Shown here piece by piece: positions 36,401 to 45,442 of a stretch of DNA of 64,000 nucleotides; position 1 is the first letter of the stretch, and each line of letters begins with the position of its first letter. The notes beneath the pieces are model-generated. The model did no database searches and was not told where the DNA came from. It worked only from the letters and a program-made list of their open reading frames with translations. The DNA is from Planococcus sp. CP5-4_YE (GTDB taxonomy: Bacteria; Bacillota; Bacilli; Bacillales_A; Planococcaceae): contig NZ_JAHPZO010000003.1 of NCBI RefSeq assembly GCF_019042655.1, positions 310,001-374,000 on the forward strand, read 5' to 3'. Position numbers and translations under genes: made by a program.

Positions 36401-36459
36401 TCGAGGCGAATCGTGCTTTTAAGCGGATCAGCCGCCGTCACGATATGCGGGTAGGCCAT
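33406..36459 (-). CDS. dnaE: DNA polymerase III alpha subunit DnaE (degenerate PHP domain)
   Basis: 1017 residues, somewhat shorter than B. subtilis DnaE (1115). Order: PHP domain (1-about 200), polymerase core with GPGRGSSAGSLVAFALRITDVDP near 335 and LPDIDIDFADHRR near 372 holding catalytic aspartates, fingers with NALYRPGPMEF near 605, then tandem HhH and OB fold (QDESGVASVTLFP near 980). It is the lagging-strand primer extender beside PolC. The PHP metal-binding histidines are missing. ATG 36459 follows AAGGTG. Confidence 0.95.
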   Translation of the reverse strand: MAYPHIVTAADPLKSTIRLEELFAVLTEQGASAAALVNSKLYGVLPFWDACKKAGIHGVLGLSVPVDFDGAALPVVLYAQNNTGYHMLLKLTSALSTRDVEAIPQKWLAAYQEGLLCVIPDNTAWVLTDRSAALGMLSGLFGERLFASIERPGGSVQGTEEAFTEFCLTFGLKLMASHECRYVKQEDAFAYEVARSIGDGFKLSDPERPKPEHSAAFVPTQAQLLEWFSDHPEWLEQSRELLMNCRVTIPLNRQLLPKYPVKEGSDKNELIRTLCLKGLEERLGKLEQSYSDRLDYELGVISSMGYIDYFLIVSDFMAYARKRAILTGPGRGSSAGSLVAFALRITDVDPLAHGLLFERFLNPERVTLPDIDIDFADHRRHEVVAYVAKKYGALQTAQIITFGTLSTKAVARDTARVFGFEVEELDKISKLIPSRPGITLREALRKSKALEDWIIGNETRERWFKTALKLEGLPRNSSIHAAGVILSPGPLVDYVPIEKGNDDIFITQWPMQELEAIGLLKMDFLGLRNLTVLENMAHMLKRDRNLAIDYRSLPLDDKETYALLAKGDTAGIFQLESPGMRRALMLIKPSAFGDIVAVNALYRPGPMEFIPLYARRKHGEEAVAYIHPVLEPILSETYGVIVYQEQIMKIAAEMAGFSLGEADLLRRAVSKKNRQILDEERQHFVSGATANDYTAKEAGDVYDLIVRFADYGFPKSHAVAYSMISYQLAYMKAHYPVQFYAALLSNSQGNNEKTAQFMREMKERGISLAAPCIANSRYGFSSEAQQVRAGLSIVKGVPGTAVKAILAARKEGPFQSLFNIAERISAVHFTRKAFEPLIKAGALDVLGKDRAVLLASLDSAIKHAELVKPNEAPGLFDDMGSSFMKPKYTKAEPMPDGLKLDFEKEALGFYLSTHPVEREKEQRNKAYTALNDLPEKKDRERVEVLGLVEDVRRIRTKKGDAMAFVTLQDESGVASVTLFPKEYAQYNETLDKDALLEIQGTAETRQGKTSIICKTIV

Positions 36460-36476
36460 TTCAACACCTTCTTTCC

Positions 36477-37418
36477 TCATGCCTTCGCGCAAATTTCCTC
36501 CAGGCGCCGAATGACCCGGTCAGCTTCGTCCCAGGAATAAGCGACTGCACCGGACGCCATCGGGTGCCCTCCGCCCCCGAATTCTTTTGCTAACGTATTG
36601 ATGACTGGCCCTTTTGAACGCAGCCGGACACGAATTTCATTATCTTCTTCTATTAAAATAACCCAGGCTTTGATGCCTTTGACGTTGCCAAGCGAACCGA
36701 CCAGCAATGAGGTGTCCGTTGCAGTCACATCGAATTTCGCCAAAATGTCCTGCGTGATTTTGACAAAGGCAGCACCATTTTCATCTATTTGGAAATTTTG
36801 GTACATATATCCTTGTAAATGAAGCAATTTACGATCCATCTCGTACATTCCGTTATGGAGTTCGTTGCGGTCAAAATCATATTTGATCAATTCGCCCGCC
36901 ACGTCGAAGGTTTTTTGCGTCGTGCTTGGAAACAGGAAGCGCCCTGTATCGCCGATGATGCCTGCATAGAGCAGCCTTGCCCCTTTATCGGGCATGATCC
37001 AGTTTTCATCCGCTTGCCCACATGCAAACAATTCGTAAATCATTTCAGAAGAAGAGCTGGCTTTAGTATCGACATAACAAATATCCCCGTAATTATCATC
37101 ATTCGGGTGATGGTCGATTTTCACCAACTTCGCTCCTTTTAGATAGCGCTGATCATCGATGCGGTCTGTATTGGCCGTGTCTGTAACGATGACCAAAGCC
37201 CCTTCAAAATCTGCGTCTTCAACCGTATCGGGAAAATCAAGGAAATCCATTGTGTAATCGTGTTCTCCTGCCGCAAGAACGCGCTTGTTTGGGTAGTTGT
37301 GGCTTAATATGTATTTCAAGCCGATTTGGGAACCGTATGCATCGGGGTCAGGTCGTACATGGCGGTGAATGATGATGGTATCGAATTGTTTAATTGTGTC
37401 GATGATTTGACTATACAT
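36477..37418 (-). CDS. nrnA: Bifunctional oligoribonuclease and pAp phosphatase NrnA
   Basis: 313 residues, DHH/DHHA1 family. HRHVRPDPDAYGSQ near 22 and VKIDHHPNDDNYGD near 100 hold the metal ligands; the DHHA1 end has GGGGHPMASG near 287. It degrades nanoRNAs and dephosphorylates pAp. ATG 37418 has GGAGG upstream and gives the exact B. subtilis length; a longer reading frame upstream is not supported. It precedes dnaE by 17 bases. Confidence 0.94.
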   Translation of the reverse strand: MYSQIIDTIKQFDTIIIHRHVRPDPDAYGSQIGLKYILSHNYPNKRVLAAGEHDYTMDFLDFPDTVEDADFEGALVIVTDTANTDRIDDQRYLKGAKLVKIDHHPNDDNYGDICYVDTKASSSSEMIYELFACGQADENWIMPDKGARLLYAGIIGDTGRFLFPSTTQKTFDVAGELIKYDFDRNELHNGMYEMDRKLLHLQGYMYQNFQIDENGAAFVKITQDILAKFDVTATDTSLLVGSLGNVKGIKAWVILIEEDNEIRVRLRSKGPVINTLAKEFGGGGHPMASGAVAYSWDEADRVIRRLEEICAKA

Positions 37419-37511
37419 TGCTTCAATCCTCCAGTGGACAGGGAAATCCATTCGCATTTTCTGATCATCCCCATTACAATGGAGATAGATTTGCATAACA
37501 GGAGGTTCCCC

Positions 37512-37811
37512 ATGCTCATATTCATATTTTTGATTATTGTTTCTGCTGTATTCTATCTTTACTATAAAACGAAACAGATTCGAACGCGTCTGCCGGTACG
37601 AAAAAATTGGTATGCAAGCCGCGCCCAAATTGCGCTCGGCAGTTTTATCGCCTTTTTCGGCATCAACCAGCTGTTCATCTTCCAAACCGTTGTCACCTAT
37701 ATCATCGCCGGTATCTTTATTGTTCTTGGCTTGGCGCTGATCGTCCACAATTTCAAGGCCAACCGCCATTACCAAGCGTTTCTTGACGAAGAAACCCGCC
37801 TAAATCCATAA
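37512..37811 (+). CDS. ytpI: YtpI-like small membrane protein
   Basis: 99 residues with three hydrophobic segments (about 1-15, 38-58, 62-80). GGAGG lies 7 bases before ATG 37512; the size and place between nrnA and ytoI match B. subtilis YtpI. Function unknown. Divergent from nrnA. Confidence 0.75.
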   Translation: MLIFIFLIIVSAVFYLYYKTKQIRTRLPVRKNWYASRAQIALGSFIAFFGINQLFIFQTVVTYIIAGIFIVLGLALIVHNFKANRHYQAFLDEETRLNP

Positions 37812-37846
37812 AACAGCCCCTCCCTTGCGGAGAGGTTGTTTTTTTG
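37810..37846 (+). terminator. Terminator of ytpI
   Basis: AAC-CCCTCC with GGAGAGG-GTT arms around CTTGC, then seven T, directly past the stop. Confidence 0.8.
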
Positions 37847-37890
37847 ATTGGCACAAGCCAGGGACTGCTATCTTATTAAAACAGCGCTCT

Positions 37891-39198
37891 TCAGCGGTCG
37901 AGTAATTGGAAAGTCAGCATCGCTTTGCCAATCACTTGCTGTTCGTTCAGCACTTCGACATCAACTTTTGCTGATTTGCGGCTGATGTCCAGAATTGTCG
38001 GCCGGATGATCAATGCCGCGTCCAGCTGCACAGGTTTCAGGAAATAAACGGTCATGTTTTCCAGCACGCTGTCTTTGCGGTTTTTTGTCTTGAGTGCCGT
38101 TGCCGCCGCTTCCGTCAGCACCATTGTATAAGCTCCGTACGACAGCGAGCCGTACGCGTTGGTCATTTGGGGCGTGACGCGAAATTCCAGGCTGAGCTTG
38201 TCTTCTTGCACTTGGTTCAATTGGCTCTTGATAATGTCGTCGATCGTCTCGCCTTGTTGGGGCTGGCGCTGGGCCGTTTGGATTGCTTTCAGTACATCCT
38301 GCCGGCTGATGATGCCCATCAAATGATGGTGGTCGTCAGTGATCGGCAGTAAATCGATTCCTTCCCAGATCATCCGGTGCCCTGCTGCCGCAACGCTCGT
38401 CTGCAACGACACAGTAATCGGGTCCTTGGTCATCACTTTATCAATCAATTCTGTATCTGACGCGCCGATGACGTCTCGTGAAGTAACGATCCCGACCAGC
38501 CTGCCGCTGCTGTCGACGACTGGAAAACCGCCATGAGTAGTTTCATTGTTCAGTTCATTGTAGCGGCTGATCGGATCTTTAACGTGAAGAAAATGAGTGT
38601 TTTCCAGCGGGATCAAGATGTCTTCAATGAGCAGAATCTCTTTTTTGATCAATTGGTCATAAATCGCCCGGTTGATCATCGTCGCTACCGTAAAGGTATC
38701 GTAGCTAGTAGAGATGACCGGCAATTCCAGTTCATCAGCCAGCTTTTTCACTTGGTCAGAAGCGTCAAAGCCCCCTGTCACAAGAACCGCTGCCCCTGCC
38801 TGCAAAGCATATTCATGGGCTTTGTAACGGTTCCCGACAATGAGCAGATTGCCTGCCTCCGTATAGCGCATCATGTCTTCGAGCTGCATCGCCCCGATGA
38901 CGAATTTGTTCAATGATTTATGAAGCCCGGCACGCCCGCCGAGCACTTGGCCGTCTACGACTTTGACGATTTCCGCGTACGTCAGCCGTTCGATATTCTC
39001 TTTCTTCTTGCGCTCGATGCGGATGGTGCCAACCCGTTCGATCGTCGAAACCAGCCGCTTGTTTTCCGCTTCTTTAATAGCCCGGTAAGCGGTGCCTTCT
39101 GATACTTGAAGCTCTTTGGCAATCCGGCGAACGGAGATTTTCTCCCCCACAGCCAAAGTCTCGATATAGTCCAAAATCTGTTCGTGTTTCGTCGCCAT
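37891..39198 (-). CDS. ytoI: YtoI: HTH, DRTGG, tandem CBS and hotdog-domain protein
   Basis: 435 residues. Order: N-terminal HTH (about 1-60) with EGTAYRAIKEAENK, DRTGG domain (about 75-185), two CBS motifs (about 195-315) and a C-terminal acyl-CoA thioesterase-like hotdog (about 325-435) with AYGSLSYGAYTMVLTEA. CBS pairs bind adenine nucleotides, so it may sense energy or cyclic nucleotides. GGTGA precedes the ATG. Conserved in Bacillales; function unproven. Confidence 0.88.
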   Translation of the reverse strand: MATKHEQILDYIETLAVGEKISVRRIAKELQVSEGTAYRAIKEAENKRLVSTIERVGTIRIERKKKENIERLTYAEIVKVVDGQVLGGRAGLHKSLNKFVIGAMQLEDMMRYTEAGNLLIVGNRYKAHEYALQAGAAVLVTGGFDASDQVKKLADELELPVISTSYDTFTVATMINRAIYDQLIKKEILLIEDILIPLENTHFLHVKDPISRYNELNNETTHGGFPVVDSSGRLVGIVTSRDVIGASDTELIDKVMTKDPITVSLQTSVAAAGHRMIWEGIDLLPITDDHHHLMGIISRQDVLKAIQTAQRQPQQGETIDDIIKSQLNQVQEDKLSLEFRVTPQMTNAYGSLSYGAYTMVLTEAAATALKTKNRKDSVLENMTVYFLKPVQLDAALIIRPTILDISRKSAKVDVEVLNEQQVIGKAMLTFQLLDR

Positions 39199-39305
39199 TG
39201 TTTCACCAATCTTTCTGCTATCCTCTACCCCTTAGTTTATCATAATCCGAATGGAAGTCGACAATCCGGCAGCAGCCTTTGAAAAGCAAGGCTTGGCTCT
39301 CGGTA

Positions 39306-39348
39306 ATAAAAAAAAACAGGCAAGGGAATGAATGTCTCCCCTTGCCTG
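39306..39348 (-). terminator. Terminator of ytkL
   Basis: Minus strand: CAGGCAAGGGG with CCCTTGCCTG around a loop of about 11 bases, then nine T. Just past the hydrolase stop. Confidence 0.9.
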
Positions 39349-39362
39349 CTTGCTATCGTATT

Positions 39363-40043
39363 TTATAAGTCGATGCTGTCTCCAGGCTCCATGATCCGGA
39401 CTTCCGCCTGCTTGACTGCTTGCTTGAATTGTTCTGGGTCCTGCTTGATCGGCGGGAAGGTGTTGTAATGGATCGGCACCGCCGTCTTCGGATTGATCAG
39501 TTCCACGGCATAAGCCGCATCTTCCGGGCCCATGGTGAAGAAATCGCCGATCGGGAAGAACGCCAAGTCGATCGAATGGCGTTTGCCAATTATCTCCATG
39601 TCCCCGAACACTTCCGTATCCCCAGCATGATACACCGTCTTCCCTTCCGCTTCGAACAGAATACCGGCCGGCATGCCGCCGTAGATGACTTCCCCGTCTT
39701 CTGTCGTATAGGAGGAGCTATGGAACGCTTTCGTGAATTTCACTTTGCCGAATTCGAACTCTTTGGCGCCGCCGAGGTTCATTCCGACTGCCTCCAAGCC
39801 TTGCCCGCTCAGGTAATTCGCCAGCTCCACAGGCGCCACAACGACTGCACCGCTTGATTTTGCGATGTCTACCGTATCGCCGACATGGTCGTTATGCGCA
39901 TGCGTCAACAGAATCGCATCCGGTTTTTCTTCGCTTGCTGTCAGGTCCGTCAATTCGTTTCCGGTGATAAACGGATCGATGAGGATCGTTTTGCCTTCGG
40001 TTTGAATTTTGACAACCGAATGGCCGTGATATGAGATTTTCAT
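39363..40043 (-). CDS. ytkL: Metallo-beta-lactamase-fold hydrolase (UPF0173, YtkL)
   Basis: 226 residues. The MBL signature [10 protein letters not shown] near 50, [10 protein letters not shown] near 131-140, H in HYNTFPP near 196. Length matches B. subtilis YtkL. The fold binds two metals and hydrolyses esters or phosphodiesters; substrate unknown. ATG 40043; a GGAGG follows the pattern of its neighbours. Divergent from the M24 peptidase gene. Confidence 0.92.
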   Translation of the reverse strand: MKISYHGHSVVKIQTEGKTILIDPFITGNELTDLTASEEKPDAILLTHAHNDHVGDTVDIAKSSGAVVVAPVELANYLSGQGLEAVGMNLGGAKEFEFGKVKFTKAFHSSSYTTEDGEVIYGGMPAGILFEAEGKTVYHAGDTEVFGDMEIIGKRHSIDLAFFPIGDFFTMGPEDAAYAVELINPKTAVPIHYNTFPPIKQDPEQFKQAVKQAEVRIMEPGDSIDL

Positions 40044-40133
40044 GATATCCCTCCAATAGAGTTTTGGCTCATGGCTTTCTGCTGTTTTATACCCTGATTT
40101 TTGATATGCTACACATGAAGGGGAGGAATACAT

Positions 40134-41231
40134 ATGAACAAATTGACTAACTTGCAAAGTTTTTTGAAACAGCAGCAACTCGATGCGGCGCTCATTACCG
40201 ACCCGCACAATGTTTTCTATTTAACCGGCTTTAACAGCGACCCGAAAGAGCGCTTGCTCGCCGTCATGGTGTTTGCTGAGGCAGAACCGTTCCTCATCTG
40301 TCCGGCCATGGAAGCGCCTGATGCAAAAGCTGCCGGGTGGACGGGTGAAATTGCGGGACATGCCGATACGCAAGACGCGATGCAAGTATTGTACGAAACA
40401 GCAGCCAACCGCAATCAGCCGATAGAGCGCATTGCTATCGAGAAAGCGCATATGATCGTCGAGCGCTACGATGCGATCAACCATTATTTCCAGTCGCCCG
40501 AAATCCATTCGATCGATGCCCAGATGAACGTCATGCGCGTCATCAAAGATGAAGCAGAACTCGACATCCTGCGCCATGCCGCCTCGCTTGCGGATTACGC
40601 GATCGAAGTAGCAGCCGACGTGATGCAAGAAGGGATGACCGAAATCGAATTGATGACCGAAATCGAAACGGCATTGAAAAAACGCGGCATCACCCATATG
40701 TCGTTTGACACCACCGTCCTGACAGGCCCGAAAGCCGCTTCTCCACATGGCAAAACAGGGCAACGCCAAATTGAACGCGGCGATCTCGTGCTAATGGACC
40801 TTGGCGTCATTTATGAGGGTTATTGCTCGGATATCACCCGCACATTGGCGTTCGGCGAACCGAGCGAACAAGCGAAAGAAGTATACGATATCGTCAAGCG
40901 CTCAGAACAAGCAGCACTTGATGCGGTGCGACCTGGCGTTACAGCGGCGGAACTTGACGGGATTGCCCGCAAGACCATCGAAGACGCAGGCTACGGGGAA
41001 TATTTCACGCACCGCCTTGGCCACGGCCTTGGGATTTCTGTCCATGAATTCCCGTCGATCCATGGAGGCAACGATATGCCGCTAGAGGCGGGCATGGTAT
41101 TTACGATCGAACCCGGCATTTATGTCACGGATCAAGTCGGCGTGCGCATTGAAGACGATATGGTCGTCACAGAAGACGGCTACGAAGTGCTGACCAAATA
41201 TCCGAAAGAATTGACCATCATCAACCGATAA
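40134..41231 (+). CDS. M24 family Xaa-Pro peptidase
   Basis: 365 residues, N-terminal creatinase-type domain (1-about 130) and C-terminal pita-bread metallopeptidase. Metal ligands: D in [17 protein letters not shown] near 225, H in [13 protein letters not shown] near 293, E in FTIEPGIY near 325 and the last E near 340. Cuts Xaa-Pro bonds (prolidase or aminopeptidase P); which of the two is not clear. GGGGAGG precedes the ATG. Confidence 0.92.
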   Translation: MNKLTNLQSFLKQQQLDAALITDPHNVFYLTGFNSDPKERLLAVMVFAEAEPFLICPAMEAPDAKAAGWTGEIAGHADTQDAMQVLYETAANRNQPIERIAIEKAHMIVERYDAINHYFQSPEIHSIDAQMNVMRVIKDEAELDILRHAASLADYAIEVAADVMQEGMTEIELMTEIETALKKRGITHMSFDTTVLTGPKAASPHGKTGQRQIERGDLVLMDLGVIYEGYCSDITRTLAFGEPSEQAKEVYDIVKRSEQAALDAVRPGVTAAELDGIARKTIEDAGYGEYFTHRLGHGLGISVHEFPSIHGGNDMPLEAGMVFTIEPGIYVTDQVGVRIEDDMVVTEDGYEVLTKYPKELTIINR

Positions 41232-41285
41232 AAAAAGAGCTGTTCCGAAAATCCGTATGGGGGATTTTCCAGGAACAGCTCTTTT
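41232..41285. terminator. Bidirectional terminator between the M24 peptidase gene and ald
   Basis: AAAAAGAGCTGTTCC and GGAACAGCTCTTTT form a 14-bp stem with a short inner stem (AAAATCC/GGATTTT) in the loop. It has A-run on one side and T-run on the other. Confidence 0.85.
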
Positions 41286-41291
41286 CCATTA

Positions 41292-42407
41292 TTATTGAAG
41301 CAATTCGTCGACTGATTTGTATTGGAGGCCTTGATCGTCAGCGACGGCTTTATACGTGACATGGCCATCCATCGTATTGACGCCTTTTTTCAATGCTTCG
41401 TTATCGAGGACTGCTTGCTTGAGCCCTTTATTGGCGATTTGCACTGCGTAAGGGACCGTTACATTCGTCAAGCCGATCGTCGATGTGCGCGGAACGGCAC
41501 CCGGCATATTCGCAACGGCATAATGAACGACGTCATGTTTTACATAAGTCGGTGCATCGTGAGTCGTGATGCGGTCGCTTGTCTCGAAGATGCCGCCTTG
41601 GTCGATGGCAATATCCACTACGACAGAACCTGGCTTCATCGATTTGATCATGTCTTCAGTGATCAATTTAGGTGCTTTCGCTCCCGGAATCAATACCGCT
41701 CCGATGACCAGATCCGAATTTTTAACCGATTGCGCGATGTTAAGTGGATTAGAAACCAATGTTTGCACATCTTTGCCGAACAAGTCGTCCAGTTGGCGCA
41801 AGCGTTCAGGGTTCAAGTCAAGGATCGTTACATCAGCGCCCATCCCGATCGCCACTTTCGCAGCGTTGGTTCCAGCTACGCCACCGCCGACAATCGTCAC
41901 TTTACCGCGCGAAACGCCAGGGATGCCACCAAGCAGGATGCCGCCGCCACCGTGAATTTTCTCAAGGAACTGGGCACCGATTTGCGTGGACATGCGGCCA
42001 GCCACTTCGCTCATCGGCGTAAGGAGCGGCAATGAATTATTTGAAAGTTGGACCGTTTCATAAGCCACGCCTGTCACTTTCGATTCAAGCAAAGCATTCG
42101 TCAATGCCACTTCCGGCGCCAAATGCAAGTAAGTGAAGAGCACTTGGCCTTCACGGAAATGCTTGTATTCGCTAGCTACCGGCTCTTTCACTTTCATGAC
42201 CATATCCTGCGCCCACGCTTGGTCAGCATCAGCGACGATGACAGCACCAGCTGCTTCATAATCAAAATCCGTAAAGCCCGATCCAAGCCCCGCACCGGAT
42301 TGGATGAAAACTTCGTGGCCGAAAAGTGCCAAGTTTACTACTCCTGCCGGTGTCATAGCCACACGATTTTCATTGTTCTTAACTTCTGTAGGTACCCCGA
42401 TACGCAT
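41292..42407 (-). CDS. ald: Alanine dehydrogenase
   Basis: 371 residues. Opening [13 protein letters not shown], the catalytic-site segment HxxxLAPE near 90 and the NAD fold [20 protein letters not shown] near 173. Interconverts alanine and pyruvate with NADH. ATG 42407 follows GGAGG. It was usual for sporulation and alanine catabolism in Bacillus. A cre-like site about 160 bases upstream could affect it or the divergent universal stress gene. Confidence 0.96.
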   Translation of the reverse strand: MRIGVPTEVKNNENRVAMTPAGVVNLALFGHEVFIQSGAGLGSGFTDFDYEAAGAVIVADADQAWAQDMVMKVKEPVASEYKHFREGQVLFTYLHLAPEVALTNALLESKVTGVAYETVQLSNNSLPLLTPMSEVAGRMSTQIGAQFLEKIHGGGGILLGGIPGVSRGKVTIVGGGVAGTNAAKVAIGMGADVTILDLNPERLRQLDDLFGKDVQTLVSNPLNIAQSVKNSDLVIGAVLIPGAKAPKLITEDMIKSMKPGSVVVDIAIDQGGIFETSDRITTHDAPTYVKHDVVHYAVANMPGAVPRTSTIGLTNVTVPYAVQIANKGLKQAVLDNEALKKGVNTMDGHVTYKAVADDQGLQYKSVDELLQ

Positions 42408-42558
42408 TACAAAACCCTCCATTATATTGTGTCTGAAATAATAAAATGAACCAAACTATCAGCATTTGAAACCACATCCATTCTAACAGATTTTATTTGA
42501 TATTGCTCCATTAATTTGTGTTATCAAGAGATAATTTTTTAACCGTCAAAAGAGCAAA

Positions 42559-42572
42559 GGAAAGCGCTTGCA
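42559..42572. promoter_or_regulatory. cre-like site in the ald/usp intergenic region
   Basis: GGAAAGCGCTTGCA matches the cre consensus TGWAANCGNTNWCA at 12 of 14 positions. It lies in the 299-base gap between divergent ald and the universal stress gene; no clear promoter hexamer pair is seen beside it. The rest of the gap is AT-rich and otherwise unremarkable. Confidence 0.45.
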
Positions 42573-42706
42573 TAATGATGTAAAGATATATCCATATAGC
42601 GAAAGAAAATAACTTGGTAAATAAATCGATAAATCTACCTCTTTTAGGAAGGAACAATTTGCCCATGCCTCGAAAGTTACAGTATAGACAAAGGAGGAAT
42701 GTACAG

Positions 42707-43207
42707 ATGACATTAAAGTATAATCAAATCATGGTAGCTGTCGACGGATCGAAAGAAGCGGAATGGGCTTTCAAAAAGTCTATCGGTATCGCCACACGCA
42801 ACCATGCGACGTTGAACTTGGTAAACGTAATCGATACCCGGTCGTTTGCCGCAATTGAAGCTTATGACCGTTCGATTGCTGACCGCGCCCAGAAATTCGC
42901 CGAAGACTTACTTGGGGATTATAAAAAGGAAGCCGAAGCTGGCGGTGTTGAAAAAGTCAATATCGTGGTCGATTACGGTTCACCTAAAACGATGATTCCC
43001 CGCGAACTGGCTGAGAGAGTTGAAGCCGATTTGATCATTTGTGGAGCTACCGGCTTGAATGCTGTCGAGCGCTTCCTCATCGGCAGTGTATCAGAACATA
43101 TCGTCCGCTCTTCAAAATGCGACGTACTTGTCGTCCGTACAGATGAAGCACAAAGCGATGCGCCAGAAGATTACTATTCAGAAGAACGTTCAGGCAAACC
43201 TGAATGA
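42707..43207 (+). CDS. Universal stress protein (UspA family)
   Basis: 166 residues. Start MVAVDGSKEAEWAF with the Usp nucleotide-binding aspartate and the C-terminal G-2x-G-9x-G-S motif (GATGLNAVERFLIGS near 130), so it is of the ATP-binding kind. ATG 42707 follows AAAGGAGG; an ATG at 42614 lacks a ribosome site. Acidic tail. Divergent from ald. Confidence 0.93.
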   Translation: MTLKYNQIMVAVDGSKEAEWAFKKSIGIATRNHATLNLVNVIDTRSFAAIEAYDRSIADRAQKFAEDLLGDYKKEAEAGGVEKVNIVVDYGSPKTMIPRELAERVEADLIICGATGLNAVERFLIGSVSEHIVRSSKCDVLVVRTDEAQSDAPEDYYSEERSGKPE

Positions 43208-43211
43208 TAAA

Positions 43212-43252
43212 CAAGAAAGCACGCGGCATCTAAGCCGCGTGCTTTCTTGTTT
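43212..43252. terminator. Bidirectional terminator between the usp and quinone-oxidoreductase genes
   Basis: AAGAAAGCACGCGG and CCGCGTGCTTTCTT arms, 14 bp, around CATCTAAG; near-symmetric with A- and T-runs. Confidence 0.9.
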
Positions 43253-43264
43253 GTGACCAAATAA

Positions 43265-44203
43265 TCAGTCCTTCACTTTAATAACGATTTTACCTCTTGC
43301 ATGATGGGATTCGCTTAATTCATGCGCTTCGCGCACACCTTCTTCTGTCAATGGATAGATGTGGCCGACTTCCGGCTTAACTTCACCACTGACGAATAAA
43401 TCGCCTAATTTCTTTAGTTGCTGGCCATCTGGCTCAAGCCAGAAACTACTCACTGTAATGCCCAATTTCTCAGCCTTCTCTTCATCTGGCTGTCCGGCAA
43501 TACTAACGAGCCGCCCGCCGCGCTTCAGTACACCGTAGCTTTTTTCCAAGGTCTCTCCACCCATTGTATCCAACACGAAATTAAAATCTTCAAGGACATC
43601 CGAGAAATCCTCTTCGCGATAGTCGATGACGTGGTTTGCACCTAGAGAAGTAACCAATTCATCATTTTTATCACTCGCTGTCGTTGCTACATGGCAACCG
43701 ATGCTATTGGCGATCTGGATAGCCATGCTTCCAACGCCGCCTGCCCCTGCGTGAACAAGCACTTTATCGCCTTTCTTGATATGCCCAATCTCCACCAGAC
43801 ATTGCCATGCAGTTAGCCCAGTCAATGGAATCGCCGCGCCTTCCTCGAAACTCATGCTTTCCGGCATGCGCGCCAACAGATTTTCATCAACGGGGACAAA
43901 TTCTGCATACGTTCCTTGACGCGTGGTATCCGGGCGCGCAAAAACCCGGTCGCCTGGATGATAATGCCTGACCTCATCGCCTACTTCTTTGACGACTCCG
44001 GCAACATCCCATCCGAGAATGATCGGGAATTCCCATGGCAGCATTTCTTTCAAATAGCCTTCTCTCAGCTTCCAATCAATCGGGTTGACTGAAGTTGCGT
44101 GAACTTCCACCAACACTTGATGCGCTGAAATGGCTGGCGTTTCCACTTCACGTTCTTTCAATTGCTCTTTTCCTCCGTACTGGTCGATGACTATAGCTTT
44201 CAT
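43265..44203 (-). CDS. NADP-dependent quinone oxidoreductase-like MDR enzyme
   Basis: 312 residues, zinc-independent medium-chain dehydrogenase. N-terminal GroES-like part (AISAHQVLVEVHATSVNPIDW) and Rossmann fold with HAGAGGVGSMAIQIA near 145. Members reduce quinones or enones in detoxification. ATG 44203 has GGAGGAG upstream. Substrate unknown; divergent from the que operon. Confidence 0.88.
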   Translation of the reverse strand: MKAIVIDQYGGKEQLKEREVETPAISAHQVLVEVHATSVNPIDWKLREGYLKEMLPWEFPIILGWDVAGVVKEVGDEVRHYHPGDRVFARPDTTRQGTYAEFVPVDENLLARMPESMSFEEGAAIPLTGLTAWQCLVEIGHIKKGDKVLVHAGAGGVGSMAIQIANSIGCHVATTASDKNDELVTSLGANHVIDYREEDFSDVLEDFNFVLDTMGGETLEKSYGVLKRGGRLVSIAGQPDEEKAEKLGITVSSFWLEPDGQQLKKLGDLFVSGEVKPEVGHIYPLTEEGVREAHELSESHHARGKIVIKVKD

Positions 44204-44313
44204 TTGCAGCCACTCCTCCCTTTTACCACCTGTATACCCTGACTCCATTTTACTACACCTAAAAAAGCACAGGAACCTGCCTAATTATGCTATTATGGTA
44301 ACTGTTTCATAAA

Positions 44314-44350
44314 AGAGGTTCGCAAACTCCCTCTCTAAAAAACTAAGGAG
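44314..44350 (+). promoter_or_regulatory. PreQ1-I riboswitch controlling queCDE
   Basis: AGAGGTTCGCAAACTCCCTCT forms the P1 hairpin, followed by the A-rich tail CTAAAAAACTAAGGAG, whose 3' end contains both the pseudoknot-forming bases and the queC ribosome binding site AAGGAG. This is the hallmark of a preQ1-I aptamer with translational control: bound preQ1 hides the site. An extended -10 box (TGCTATTAT) lies about 20 bases upstream. Confidence 0.92.
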
Positions 44351-44360
44351 CTGCATTTAA

Positions 44361-45023
44361 ATGAAAAATGAAAAAGCAGTCGTTGTTTTTAGCGGCGGGC
44401 AAGATAGCACTACTTGCTTATTTTGGGCGCTGGAACAATTCAGCGAAGTGCTCGCCGTCACTTTCGATTACGGTCAGCGCCATGCGCAAGAAATCGATCA
44501 TGCCAAACGCATCGCAGAGACGCTGGGTGTTTCGCTTCAGGTCCTTGACATGGGGCTCATCAACCAATTATCCGCCAATGCCTTGACACGCGATTCGATT
44601 GAAGTGGAAGAGCAAAAGGATGGCCTTCCTTCCACTTTCGTTCCAGGACGCAATCTATTGTTCCTGTCTTTTGCGGCAATTTACGCCGATGCATTTGGCG
44701 CGCGCCACCTCGTGACCGGTGTCAGCGAGACGGATTTCAGTGGCTACCCGGATTGCCGGGATACCTTCATCCGTTCGCTCAATGTCACGCTCAACTTATC
44801 AATGGACAAGCAATTCGTCATCCATACGCCGCTCATGTGGCTCGATAAGGCAGGCGTCTGGGAATTGTCCGACGAGCTTGGCGCATTCGATTTCGTCCAG
44901 ACCGAAACCTTGACCTGCTACCACGGCATTCCAGCGGTAGGCTGCGGGACATGCCCGTCCTGCGTGCTGCGAAACGAAGGCTTGAAGACGTATCTGGCCC
45001 AAAAGGCAGGTGCAGAAGCTTGA
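44361..45023 (+). CDS. queC: 7-cyano-7-deazaguanine synthase QueC
   Basis: 220 residues. PP-loop [14 protein letters not shown] near 7 and a zinc site in [16 protein letters not shown] near 188-203. Converts CDG to preQ0 with ATP and ammonia in queuosine synthesis. It is the first of a tightly overlapping queC-queD-queE operon under the preQ1 riboswitch. Confidence 0.97.
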   Translation: MKNEKAVVVFSGGQDSTTCLFWALEQFSEVLAVTFDYGQRHAQEIDHAKRIAETLGVSLQVLDMGLINQLSANALTRDSIEVEEQKDGLPSTFVPGRNLLFLSFAAIYADAFGARHLVTGVSETDFSGYPDCRDTFIRSLNVTLNLSMDKQFVIHTPLMWLDKAGVWELSDELGAFDFVQTETLTCYHGIPAVGCGTCPSCVLRNEGLKTYLAQKAGAEA

Positions 45024-45442
45024 TGCAGCAATTCTATCCAGCTGTCCCGCATCCATATTGCTTTGAATTGAATAAAGATATGCATTTTTCCGCCGCACAT
45101 TACATTCCTGCAGATGAAGCAGGCAAATGCGCCAAAATGCATGGCCATACCTACCATTTAAATATCACGATTGCCGGCGACCAATTAAATGGAACTGGCT
45201 TTCTCGTCGACTTTAAACATTTAAAAGACTTGATCCACAAACGCTACGACCATAGCGTATTGAATGACCATCCGGAATTCGCCGACACATTCCCGACGAC
45301 CGAACAGCTTGCACAACAAATACACAAGCTAATCCAGGACATGCTGGATCTTTCGAATAACCAGCCGGCTTGTGTACAAGTCATCGTCAGGGAAACACCG
45401 ACCAGCTATGTCGTCTACCGGCCGAAAAAGGTGTCTTCATGA
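45023..45442 (+). CDS. queD: 6-carboxy-5,6,7,8-tetrahydropterin synthase QueD
   Basis: 139 residues. T-fold with zinc-binding histidines: HFSAAHYIP near 23 and MHGHTYHL near 40. Makes CPH4 from 7,8-dihydroneopterin triphosphate. The ATG at 45023 shares a base with the queC stop. Alternative earlier starts would overlap queC. Confidence 0.96.
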   Translation: MQQFYPAVPHPYCFELNKDMHFSAAHYIPADEAGKCAKMHGHTYHLNITIAGDQLNGTGFLVDFKHLKDLIHKRYDHSVLNDHPEFADTFPTTEQLAQQIHKLIQDMLDLSNNQPACVQVIVRETPTSYVVYRPKKVSS

